From: Oscillospiraceae bacterium
GTDB taxonomy: Bacteria > Bacillota_A > Clostridia > Oscillospirales > CAG-272
Direction of reading: 5' to 3'
Assembly (NCBI GenBank): GCA_015064425.1
Contig: SVSF01000105.1
Coordinates: forward strand, 1-5,752
DNA length: 5,752 nucleotides
Shown here: one piece after another, positions 1 to 5,752 of the stretch
Numbering within the stretch: position 1 is the stretch's first letter
Layout of the letters: each line of letters begins with the position of its first letter
Translations under genes and position numbers: made by a program
Notes under the pieces: generated by a model
The model's input: the letters and a program-made list of their open reading frames with translations, nothing else
Databases searched by the model: none
What the model was told of the DNA's origin: nothing

Positions 1-333
1 TATCATCCACGTGTTTTATCAACAGTTCTCCCCTTTTTGAGTGATAAAACCATTGAAGAAATTACCGATGAACATATCAAAAATGGAAAAAGTGTTGCCG
101 TTCTTCTTCCTTTTCTTCATTATGAAAAAATTGAAGAATTGGTGAGAATCGCAACAGAAAACGGCGAATCAATCAGCATGTTCATGCCATTCTTAAGAGA
201 ATCAGCCATAAAAGCGTTTGCTTTTGAAGCATTTGAACACGGTGGTATAAGTGAGGCATCTGTGTTTTTGCCGTTTATGAATGAGGCTGATATATTAGAA
301 CTTATGAAACTTGCATCGCAGACAAATAATTGA
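1..333 (+). CDS. C-terminal part of a repeat protein with LPF[L/M] motifs (5' end outside window)
   Basis: The frame is open from base 1 to a TGA at 331-333, giving about 110 visible residues. A TTG at 37 could be read as a start, but no ribosome binding site precedes it and it falls inside a repeat unit, so the gene most likely begins left of the window. The protein carries a motif of the form VLLPFLxxxxIxEL four times. Its Pro-Phe sits at visible residues 11, 37, 63 and 91, so the spacing is 26, 26 and 28. Between motifs lie amphipathic, Glu/Ala-rich stretches (for example KIEELVRIATENGE), which suggests two short helices per repeat and a solenoid-like helical fold. There is no membrane segment or catalytic motif in the visible part. 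I do not recognise the family, so function is unknown; a protein-interaction scaffold is a guess. It converges on the ABC operon and shares its terminator. Confidence 0.75.
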   Translation, partial: YHPRVLSTVLPFLSDKTIEEITDEHIKNGKSVAVLLPFLHYEKIEELVRIATENGESISMFMPFLRESAIKAFAFEAFEHGGISEASVFLPFMNEADILELMKLASQTNN

Positions 334-415
334 CTTATAATATAAAATATGAGTATGGTGTAGGTTCAAATCCGATCACAAAAACCGGAAAATATCTTTT
401 TTATAGTCGATAGAC

Positions 416-450
416 AAAAGATCTCGTTCTTAGGAACGGGATCTTTTTTT
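416..450. terminator. Strong intrinsic terminator between convergent genes, probably bidirectional
   Basis: Bases 416-429 pair with 434-447 in a 14-bp stem with one T-G wobble (424/439) and a TTAG loop (430-433). On the + strand it runs into a seven-T tract (444-450), so it should end transcripts of the repeat-protein gene that stops at 333. On the - strand it starts 5 bases after the stop of the second exporter gene, with an A-tract before and a four-T run after the stem, so it probably also ends the marR-exporter operon. Confidence 0.9.
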
Positions 451-454
451 GATA

Positions 455-2257
455 TTATACAAACTGAGAATTATAAAGCGTGCTGTAAAATCCGCCTGCA
501 TTTAGCAGTTCCTCATGATTGCCGCACTCGCTTATTTTGCCGTCTTGTATAACAAGTATAAGATCGGCGTTTTTTACAGTAGAAAGACGATGAGCAATAA
601 CGAAGCACGTGCGGTCTTTCATGAGCTCATTCATAGCCTCCTGTATCTTTATCTCCGTGCGCGAATCTACGTTAGAGGTAGCTTCATCAAGAATGAGCAT
701 TCTCGAATCCGATACCATGGCACGTGCTATGGTTATAAGCTGCTTCTGTCCCTTGGAAATATTTACTCCTCCGTCAGAAAGTACGGTATTGTATCCCTCA
801 GGCAAACTCTCTATATATCTGTCTATTTTAGCGGCTTTTGCCGCTGTTCTTATTTCCTCTTCGGTGGCATCTTCCCTTCCGTATGCTATGTTCTCGTATA
901 TGGTACCTCCAAAAAGCCAGGTATCCTGCAAGACCATAGTATATGCACGGCGCAGAGATCTCCTGGTAATATTTCTTGTCTCCCTGCCGTCGAGATATAT
1001 CTCACCGGAATCAAGATCGTAGAAACGCATAAGCAGGTTTATTATCGTCGTCTTTCCCGCTCCCGTCGGACCTACCACAGCAACTGTTTTGCCGGGTTCC
1101 GCTTTAAAGCTTATACCCTTAAGTATCGTTTTATCTGCGGTATATCCGAACACGGCATTTTTAAACTCTACTTCACCTTTTACCGACGTAAGCTCTTCCG
1201 CCTTATCCTTATCTTTGGGTTCAGGCTCTTCATCTATTATTTTAAAGATTCTTTCCGCCGCAGAAAAAGCTGATTGAAGCTCGTGAAGAATATTTGCGAA
1301 CTCATTGATCGGACCTGCAAACTTACGGGAATACTGTACGAATTTCGATACTCCTCCTAGTGTAATAAAAAACACAGACAGCTCATTTACAGTTCCGTTT
1401 TGAGAAAACATATATAAAATTCCGCCAATGATCATTATAAGAGAAATTGAAAAGTTATTTATAAAATTTACCGTTGGTCCCATGGTGCACCCGTAGTAAT
1501 CTGCCTTATAATATGCATCCATGGAATCGGTATTTCTTTCATTGAATCTCCTTCCGATCTCTTCTTCTCTTGCATAAGCTGAGATGGTTCTGCATCCGGA
1601 AAGCATCTCTTCGGCGTATCCGTTAAGCTCCCCAAGCTTTTTTGAGCGCGTATGGAACAGCGGCCGCACTCTCTTTGAACGATATCTTGTAAACAGAACC
1701 GATGCGGGTACGGTAATACAGAATACCAATATAAGGGGTTTGGAGATATTCCACATAAATATAAGCGAGCCTACTACAGTATATACACTTGTCATTATCT
1801 GTACAAGGTCATGAGAAAGAGTGCTGTTTATGGTATCTATATCATAGGAAATATGACTTATTATATCACCGGTAGGATGTGTATCAAAATAACTTACCGG
1901 CAAAGACGTAAGCTTTTCAAATAACTGCTTTCTCATAGTATAAACTATCTTTTGGCTAATAAATATCATAAGCGTTGCAAGACAATAGGAAAGCACCGCC
2001 GAAGCAAGATAGCATATAAGCATACGTATCACGTTATACCATACGGCATCAAAATCGACTCCGCCTTTTCTCGCTATTGCATCTACTGCATCTCCGGAAA
2101 ACTGCGGTCCCATAAGAGATAGCTGATTTGACAAAAGCGTAAGAATAACGGCAGGTATAAAAAGATACCAATACTTCATTACATAGGTACAAAGCCTTAA
2201 GAATACGCTTTTTGCCGTCTTTCTGTCAAGCTTTTCATTTCTGTATTGCTTAGTCAA
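455..2257 (-). CDS. ABC exporter half-transporter, subunit with intact catalytic site (BmrD/LmrD-like)
   Basis: A 600-residue type IV (ABCB-like) exporter half with an N-terminal membrane domain (about residues 30-320, six predicted helices) and a C-terminal ATPase. ATPase motifs: A-loop Tyr372, Walker A GPTGAGKT 396-403, Q-loop Gln444, signature NISKGQ 499-504, Walker B LILDE with Asp524 and catalytic Glu525, D-loop Asp531, switch His556. All catalytic residues are present, but the signature has Lys502 where LSGGQ has Gly. Start choice: the frame also has an ATG at 2302 (615 residues) with GGAG 18 bases away. The TTG at 2257 sits 6 bases after a perfect GGAGGTG and overlaps the upstream exporter gene by only 8 bp, so I prefer it. 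It should pair with the upstream subunit to export a hydrophobic or drug-like compound across the membrane. The substrate is not deducible. The family call is certain; the LmrD/BmrD role rests on motif asymmetry and gene order. Confidence 0.93.
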   Translation of the reverse strand: MTKQYRNEKLDRKTAKSVFLRLCTYVMKYWYLFIPAVILTLLSNQLSLMGPQFSGDAVDAIARKGGVDFDAVWYNVIRMLICYLASAVLSYCLATLMIFISQKIVYTMRKQLFEKLTSLPVSYFDTHPTGDIISHISYDIDTINSTLSHDLVQIMTSVYTVVGSLIFMWNISKPLILVFCITVPASVLFTRYRSKRVRPLFHTRSKKLGELNGYAEEMLSGCRTISAYAREEEIGRRFNERNTDSMDAYYKADYYGCTMGPTVNFINNFSISLIMIIGGILYMFSQNGTVNELSVFFITLGGVSKFVQYSRKFAGPINEFANILHELQSAFSAAERIFKIIDEEPEPKDKDKAEELTSVKGEVEFKNAVFGYTADKTILKGISFKAEPGKTVAVVGPTGAGKTTIINLLMRFYDLDSGEIYLDGRETRNITRRSLRRAYTMVLQDTWLFGGTIYENIAYGREDATEEEIRTAAKAAKIDRYIESLPEGYNTVLSDGGVNISKGQKQLITIARAMVSDSRMLILDEATSNVDSRTEIKIQEAMNELMKDRTCFVIAHRLSTVKNADLILVIQDGKISECGNHEELLNAGGFYSTLYNSQFV

Positions 2258-3971
2258 GTATGGCACCTCCCATCTGTGATTCACTGATCTCGCGGTACTC
2301 ATCGCAGCATTCTAAAAGCTCCGCATGAGTTCCCATTCCTATTACTCTTCCTCCATCAAGAACGATTATAAGTCCGCAATCCTTTACGGTACTCACTCTC
2401 TGTGCTACGCTTATTACGGTAGTGTTCTTCATGTTTTCCTTCAATGCTTTACGGAGAGAAGCGTCTGTTTTATAGTCAAGGGCTGAAGAGCTGTCATCAA
2501 GAATAAGTATCTGCGGCTCTGACGCAATAGCTCTTGCAATGAGAAGTCTTTGCTTCTGACCACCGGATATGTTAGTTCCGTGGGGAGAGAGCATATGACT
2601 GTATCCATCTTCGAATCCCATTATAAAATCATCGGCCTGAGCTATTTTTGCAGCTCTTCTTATATTTTCCGCAGAAATTTCTCTGCCGAACCGTATATTT
2701 TCTTCAATGGTATCCGCATATAAAAAGTCTTGCTGAAGTGCGGATCCGAACATAGCGCAAAATCTGTCTTTTTCAATAGTGCGTATGTCCTCACCGTTTA
2801 TATATATTCCCCCTTCATCCCTGTCATAAAATCTCATAAGGAGCTTGATTGCCGTAGATTTTCCCGAGCCCGTTGCACCGATTATACCCATCGACCCGCC
2901 TCTTGGCAATTCAAAATCCAGATTTTCAATGTCATTGCTTTTCTTTTTATATGAAAAGCTCACTTTATCAAAAAGAACGTGAGCGTGTGTCGTGATATCG
3001 GGATACTCTTCCTTTGTACCGAGTTCTATATCGCTTTCGGTATCCAATACCTCAGCTATACGCTTTGCGGAAGCTGCACACTTGGTATACATTACAAACA
3101 TTCTCGTTACCGTCATCATTGCCATTGATATAAGAGTGAAATACTGCATAAATGCGATAACGGTCTCGGGATCGGAAAGTCCTTTTGATACGTTTAATGC
3201 ACCAAGCGCAATAACAGCAACACTTCCGACATTCATAAACATAGTCATTATAGGGTTAACACTGCCCATGATCACCCCTGCACGTACTTCGTCCTTGACA
3301 AGAGCGAAATTTACCTTATCGTATCGTCTATGTTCGTAATCCGCTTTTGAAAGAGCCTTTATAACTCTTATTCCCTGCGTATCTTCCCGCACTACCCTTA
3401 TCATCGAGTCAACAGAGCTTTGTACTTTTGTATATAGCGGCACGCCTTTTTTCGATACAAAAAGAACGGTTACAAATATTAAAGGCAGCTGTGCTATCAT
3501 AACAAGAGAGAGTCTCGCATCCATAACCAAAGTAAACGCGATACCTCCGACAAGTAATATGGGGGCACGTACCCCGAGGCGCTGTATCATATTAACAAAG
3601 CCGTGTACGTTGTATGTATCCGTAGTTATTCGTGATTCAAGAGAAGGCACCGTAAAGCGGTCTGTCTGAGCTGCCGATAAACGCAAAGTCTTTGCAAAAA
3701 GATCCCGCCTCATAGCTTCTGCAAAATTTTTAGACACGCGTGCCGCCATTCGATTAGCCACAATATTGCAAAGGCACGCCATAGCAGAAAAGGCAACCAT
3801 AAGGATACCCCAAAATACAATATCCTTCGTTTCTCTTTCAATAACGTCCTTCAGTATATGACTCAGGATGAGAGGCAGCATCAGCTCGGCAAGAGTGCCC
3901 GCCGTTTTTATGAGAAAGCCTACAGCCATCCTTCCTCTGTATGCATTAAGGTATGAAAGTATCTTCTTCAC
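2250..3971 (-). CDS. ABC exporter half-transporter, subunit with degenerate catalytic site (BmrC/LmrC-like)
   Basis: A 573-residue ABCB-like exporter half. Predicted helices lie near residues 16-40, 52-74, 130-150, 153-173, 240-260 and 268-290, followed by the ATPase. Motifs: A-loop Tyr341, Walker A GATGSGKS 365-372, Q-loop Gln413, canonical signature ISGGQ 468-472, Walker B LILDD with Asp493 in place of the catalytic Glu, D-loop SALD 495-498, and Gln524 in place of the switch His. This Asp plus Gln pattern is the hallmark of the degenerate subunit in heterodimeric exporters such as TM287, BmrC and LmrC. Its signature should complete the active ATP site of the partner subunit, while its own Walker motifs form the weak site. 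The start is a GTG whose GTGA overlaps the TGA of the marR gene by 4 bp, with GGGAG about 10 bases upstream, so translation is probably coupled to the regulator. The stop overlaps the next exporter gene by 8 bp. Confidence 0.93.
   Translation of the reverse strand: MKKILSYLNAYRGRMAVGFLIKTAGTLAELMLPLILSHILKDVIERETKDIVFWGILMVAFSAMACLCNIVANRMAARVSKNFAEAMRRDLFAKTLRLSAAQTDRFTVPSLESRITTDTYNVHGFVNMIQRLGVRAPILLVGGIAFTLVMDARLSLVMIAQLPLIFVTVLFVSKKGVPLYTKVQSSVDSMIRVVREDTQGIRVIKALSKADYEHRRYDKVNFALVKDEVRAGVIMGSVNPIMTMFMNVGSVAVIALGALNVSKGLSDPETVIAFMQYFTLISMAMMTVTRMFVMYTKCAASAKRIAEVLDTESDIELGTKEEYPDITTHAHVLFDKVSFSYKKKSNDIENLDFELPRGGSMGIIGATGSGKSTAIKLLMRFYDRDEGGIYINGEDIRTIEKDRFCAMFGSALQQDFLYADTIEENIRFGREISAENIRRAAKIAQADDFIMGFEDGYSHMLSPHGTNISGGQKQRLLIARAIASEPQILILDDSSSALDYKTDASLRKALKENMKNTTVISVAQRVSTVKDCGLIIVLDGGRVIGMGTHAELLECCDEYREISESQMGGAILD
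2264..2270 (-). promoter_or_regulatory. Ribosome binding site selecting the TTG start of the second exporter gene
   Basis: On the - strand the site reads GGAGGTG and lies 6 bases before the TTG at 2257. It is embedded in the last codons of the upstream exporter gene. This argues for initiation at TTG 2257 rather than ATG 2302, and for coupled translation of the two subunits. Confidence 0.75.
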
Positions 3972-4405
3972 TTTGCCTGCTCTCCCGAATATATTATTTC
4001 CGCAGATCTTTCGAGCATCTTGTCAAGTATTCTGTGAAAAATCCCAAGTTCCTCTTCGCTTATTCCTTCCGCAACAAGTCTGTTCCATTCAAACGTTATC
4101 CTCTTGATCTCGGGAAAAATACCAAGCATTTTTTCTGTGGGATATACAAGCAGCTCTCTTCTGTCCTCAGAACCCGTTTGGCGCTCCACATATCCGTTTT
4201 TTTCCAGCCATTCCAAGTGCCGCGTTACGCTGCTCTTGTTCAAACACATATGCCTTGCTATCTTCTCCTGTGACATTCCGGGATTTATGCATATAGCAAA
4301 AACGTAGCTGTGATATATCCCATGCATATCTTCACCGAACTCTCTGGTGCGGTATATTGCCTCGCATCGGCTTATTGCATTCATTTTTCTCATTATGGTA
4401 GCCAT
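3968..4405 (-). CDS. MarR-family winged-helix transcriptional regulator
   Basis: A 145-residue protein of usual MarR length, predicted to be a cytoplasmic dimeric DNA-binding protein. The helix-turn-helix spans about residues 44-67 (MSQEKIARHMCLNKSSVTRHLE), with the recognition helix from about 55. It is followed by a beta wing (73-90) containing the family-typical SEDRRE, including Asp81-Arg82-Arg83. Flanking N- and C-terminal helices (about 8-38 and 96-140) would form the dimer interface. The ATG at 4405 has a GAGG six bases upstream (4412-4415). It is the first gene of the exporter operon, overlapping the next by 4 bp, and a 41-bp palindrome lies directly in front of it. Autorepression relieved by a small ligand is the natural model, but ligand and sign of regulation are inferred. 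Cysteines occur at 14, 39 and 54; nothing shows that they are redox sensors. Confidence 0.9.
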   Translation of the reverse strand: MATIMRKMNAISRCEAIYRTREFGEDMHGIYHSYVFAICINPGMSQEKIARHMCLNKSSVTRHLEWLEKNGYVERQTGSEDRRELLVYPTEKMLGIFPEIKRITFEWNRLVAEGISEEELGIFHRILDKMLERSAEIIYSGEQAK

Positions 4406-4418
4406 ATCTTACCTCGCA

Positions 4419-4459
4419 AAAATAGTTGCAAGTGAAACAGTTTCACTTGCAACTATTTT
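4419..4459. promoter_or_regulatory. Perfect 41-bp palindrome, likely MarR operator
   Basis: Two 20-base arms (4419-4438 and 4440-4459) are exact reverse complements around a single central A at 4439. Each arm contains the self-complementary core TTGCAA (4426-4431 and 4447-4452). The core centres are 21 bp apart, about two helical turns, so two regulator dimers could sit on the same face of the DNA. The palindrome overlaps four to five bases of the marR -10 box and covers the expected start site and early leader, ending just before the ribosome binding site. That position suits an autorepressor operator. Binding by the MarR protein is inferred from position and symmetry. Confidence 0.75.
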
Positions 4460-4483
4460 ATCATGTTAGGATATATATATCAA
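4455..4483 (-). promoter_or_regulatory. Promoter of the marR-exporter operon
   Basis: On the - strand, TTGATA (4483-4478) and TAAAAT (4460-4455) are separated by exactly 17 bases. Each differs from the sigma-A consensus at one position. The expected start site is near 4448, inside the palindrome, giving a leader of roughly 43 bases before the ATG at 4405. The spacer contains an alternating AT run (4471-4480). Confidence 0.7.
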
Positions 4484-4530
4484 GCATTATGTAAATTTTC
4501 CCATTTTATCTTTTTTTATGCGACCTCATA

Positions 4531-4539
4531 TGTTATAAT
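4531..4539 (+). promoter_or_regulatory. Extended -10 promoter of the sseB-like gene
   Basis: TGTTATAAT is a perfect -10 hexamer (4534-4539) with the TGN extension. No good -35 box lies at the proper distance, only a T-rich run around 4511-4517, which is tolerable for an extended -10 promoter. The expected start is near 4546. GGAGG at 4559-4563 then stands 6 bases before the ATG at 4570. The large palindrome ends 75 bp upstream of this -10, so direct control by the same regulator looks less likely. Confidence 0.6.
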
Positions 4540-4569
4540 AAAATAGCAAAATATGATCGGAGGCGTCAC

Positions 4570-5337
4570 ATGCCGGAAAACGAAGCAATAAAAGAACTAA
4601 ATAACAGCATATTAAAAACAGAGATAGAGGCTTTTAAAGCAGATAAGAGCCGCGACGGTCTTTTATCCCTTATGCATTGCCTGAAATGCTCCGCCGTATT
4701 TGTTCCCGGTAAGGTAGAAGCAACGGATGATCCTGAAAATAACGGGCGTAAAAAGCTAAGGCTCACTCCATCGGTCTTGAGGGAAAAAAACGGAGAAGCA
4801 TTTATGCCTGTGCTTACTTCAAGGAACGAGGCACCTGTAATAGGAGGAAGAAAGATATCGGGGCTTGCGCTTCCTTTTGACTCGGTTTGCAAGATCACAA
4901 AAGGTCACGGTGAATGCAATAAGATAATCGTAAATCCATTCACCGACCGTCTGACAGTCAGCGAAAATATGATAGATAATCTGCTGAAAATGGGAAGAAA
5001 AGAGCCTTCTCTGCGAGAGGTCATGCTTAAGGCGGGCGAAAAGGTATCGTTTTCAAGTCCGAAGGAAGAGGATACCACTCTTGAGAAACGCGCATGTGCC
5101 GCATTTCCGAAATTCCCACAAATAGAAAAGGCATATCTTACAAGAATGACATCTAAAGGCGAGACCTGTTATATGTTTATCCTTGATACAAAAGACGAAG
5201 ACATAAAAGCGGCACTTCCTCTCTTGGCAAAAGAACTTTCAGATCCTTCGCTAAAGTTTGGGATCAGCCTCAGTTCAGTCAAAGCCTTTGCTCCTTTTAT
5301 GAACAACTGCAATATAAAATTTATATATGAAAAATAA
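4570..5337 (+). CDS. SseB-family protein (N- and C-terminal SseB domains)
   Basis: A 255-residue soluble protein with no signal peptide or membrane segment. Residues about 30-142 match the SseB N-terminal domain pattern: FVPG at 44-47, the 'G-FMPVLTSRNEA' block at 75-88, and the 'IIVNPFTDRLTVSENMIDNLL' block at 119-139. Residues about 150-255 resemble the SseB C-terminal domain, with a conserved-looking 'FPQIEKAYL' segment (182-190) and a hydrophobic strand YMFILDTK (201-208). The family is named after E. coli enhanced serine sensitivity and is unrelated to the Salmonella secretion translocon protein of the same name; its biochemical role is not established. The ATG at 4570 has a strong GGAGG six bases upstream. 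The gene is transcribed divergently from the marR-exporter operon and probably alone. There is no evident functional link to the exporter beyond the shared intergenic region. Confidence 0.8.
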   Translation: MPENEAIKELNNSILKTEIEAFKADKSRDGLLSLMHCLKCSAVFVPGKVEATDDPENNGRKKLRLTPSVLREKNGEAFMPVLTSRNEAPVIGGRKISGLALPFDSVCKITKGHGECNKIIVNPFTDRLTVSENMIDNLLKMGRKEPSLREVMLKAGEKVSFSSPKEEDTTLEKRACAAFPKFPQIEKAYLTRMTSKGETCYMFILDTKDEDIKAALPLLAKELSDPSLKFGISLSSVKAFAPFMNNCNIKFIYEK

Positions 5338-5411
5338 CCTATGGCAAATGCTTCGGGTTCTTAAGGACAGTTTTTACAATAAAGTAGCAGAAAGACAAAC
5401 GGTTACAGCCA

Positions 5412-5441
5412 GAGGCTCCCTTGTGTAAAGGGAGGCTTTTT
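5412..5441 (+). terminator. Intrinsic terminator of the sseB-like gene
   Basis: CTCCCTT (5416-5422) pairs with AAGGGAG (5428-5434) around a GTGTA loop, followed by five T (5437-5441). A G-G mismatch (5415/5435) and one more G-C pair extend the base. An outer CAGAGG/CCTCTG pair (5410-5415 with 5442-5447) could enclose the T tract in a larger structure. The hairpin lies 75 bases beyond the stop at 5337. It also resembles dispersed GCCTCCCTT-type palindromes of Clostridia, an impression I could not check. Confidence 0.65.
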
Positions 5442-5448
5442 CCTCTGC

Positions 5449-5483
5449 AAGTGCGCACTTACTCACCACTCATTATGGTGGTG
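5449..5483. repeat. Short palindrome plus small hairpin of unknown role
   Basis: AAGTGCGCACTT (5449-5460) is a perfect 12-bp palindrome. It is followed by CACCAC (5464-5469) and GTGGTG (5478-5483), a 6-bp inverted repeat with an 8-base loop. Neither has a T tract, so neither looks like a terminator. They sit between the two terminator-like hairpins and help make the 203-bp region 5338-5540 unusually structured. No gene was found in it. Confidence 0.4.
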
Positions 5484-5497
5484 CAATTTAACAAAGT

Positions 5498-5535
5498 AAA
5501 AGCCTCCGACAAGGATTATTTCCTATCGGAGGCTT
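5498..5535 (-). terminator. Hairpin terminator downstream of the right-edge gene
   Basis: AAGCCTCCGA (5500-5509) pairs with TCGGAGGCTT (5526-5535), and an inner AGGA/TCCT pair (5512-5515 with 5521-5524) closes a TTATT loop, giving about 14 bp. On the - strand it ends in GCTTTTAC, a short T run, and lies 5 bases after the stop at 5541, so it fits a terminator for that gene. On the + strand there is no good T tract. Confidence 0.65.
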
Positions 5536-5540
5536 AACTA

Positions 5541-5752
5541 TTAGGTTTTTTCAGCGTATTTTTCAAGATCAGCAATTATCTTCTTGAATCTTTCTTCGTT
5601 TCTCACAAGATCAAATCTGTTGTCCTCTAATGCTTTCAATCTGAGATTACAAGCATTACCCTTATAATTTTTAGAAGTATTTGCTTTTGTATGCTTCATA
5701 CGATTTACCATTGGTGCTGTGTAATTCATATCTTTTAGATTGGCTTCGATAA
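5541..5752 (-). CDS. 3' part of an unrecognised gene running off the right edge
   Basis: The frame is open from the window edge to the TAA at 5543-5541. An ATG at 5729 would give 62 residues, but the bases before it (AATCTAAAAGAT) carry no ribosome binding site and the frame continues upstream for seven more codons (IEANLKD). It is therefore more likely the C-terminus of a longer protein. The visible part is basic and Asn/Lys-rich (NRMKHTKANTSKNYKGNACN), then a charged, probably helical tail (RNEERFKKIIADLEKYAEKT). There are no membrane segments and no catalytic motif I recognise; function is unknown. It converges on the sseB-like gene and is followed at once by a hairpin terminator, which supports its being a real, transcribed gene. 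Confidence 0.55.
   Translation of the reverse strand, partial: IEANLKDMNYTAPMVNRMKHTKANTSKNYKGNACNLRLKALEDNRFDLVRNEERFKKIIADLEKYAEKT

Noticed and set aside
37..333. Complete 98-residue gene starting at TTG 37
   Set aside because: There is no ribosome binding site, the frame is open to base 1, and a further copy of the LPF motif spans the supposed start. It is the end of a longer gene.
350..387. Functional tRNA gene
   Set aside because: Only T-arm and acceptor-end similarity is present. The 5' acceptor strand, D-arm and anticodon arm are missing and the end is CCG.
515..1273. Long + strand open frame of 252 codons opposite the second exporter gene
   Set aside because: It lies wholly antisense to the ATPase domain, whose motifs are unambiguous. 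Its translation is rich in Tyr/Cys/Arg with no domain pattern, and no ribosome binding site was seen. It is a shadow frame.
4419..4459. Intrinsic terminator of an upstream gene or insertion-sequence end
   Set aside because: No gene points into it from the right on the - strand, since the neighbouring gene diverges. No transposase or target duplication is nearby. Its position over the marR -10 and start site fits an operator better.
4566..4898. - strand open frame of 110 codons opposite the sseB-like gene
   Set aside because: It is antisense to the conserved SseB N-terminal domain and Ser/Phe-rich, with no recognisable domain. The + strand gene has a strong promoter and ribosome binding site.
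5338..5540. CRISPR array or small gene in the intergenic region
   Set aside because: The repeats are inverted, not regularly spaced direct repeats, and the only ATG-initiated frame seen (5341) stops after seven codons.

Overview
The window looks like a chromosomal segment of a low-to-moderate GC Gram-positive bacterium, probably a gut-type Clostridia (Oscillospiraceae/Ruminococcus-like). The reasons are strong GGAGG-type ribosome binding sites, use of TTG and GTG starts, A+T-rich codons, a heterodimeric multidrug-type ABC exporter behind a MarR regulator, and an SseB-family protein. The assignment is inferred from gene content and style; there is no rRNA or other phylogenetic marker.

Layout. 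(1) Positions 1-333, + strand: the 3' end of a gene whose start lies left of the window. It encodes a repeat protein with an 'LPF[L/M]' motif every 26-28 residues. (2) Positions 334-454: a short convergent intergenic region with a tRNA 3'-end look-alike and a strong, probably bidirectional, intrinsic terminator. (3) Positions 4405 down to 455, - strand: a compact three-gene operon. It encodes a MarR-family regulator, an ABC exporter half-transporter with a degenerate catalytic site, and a second half-transporter with an intact catalytic site. The genes overlap by 4 bp and by 8 bp. (4) Positions 4406-4569: a divergent promoter region with a perfect 41-bp palindrome (4419-4459) across the -10 and start site of the marR promoter. 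(5) Positions 4570-5337, + strand: an SseB-family protein with both SseB domains. (6) Positions 5338-5540: a non-coding stretch dense in inverted repeats, including terminators for the flanking convergent genes. (7) Positions 5541-5752, - strand: the 3' part of an unrecognised gene running off the right edge.

How it works together. The central operon reads as a self-regulated export module. The MarR protein probably binds the palindrome, shutting off its own promoter and, through tight translational coupling, both exporter subunits. A ligand would release it. The two half-transporters show complementary defects: the first lacks the catalytic Glu and switch His, and the second has an altered signature motif. 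In the heterodimer this predicts one dead and one active ATP site, as known for TM287/288, BmrCD and LmrCD. The substrate cannot be told from sequence. I see no CRISPR array, insertion sequence, phage gene or clearly new multi-gene system. The most notable signal is the unusually long, symmetric operator-like palindrome.
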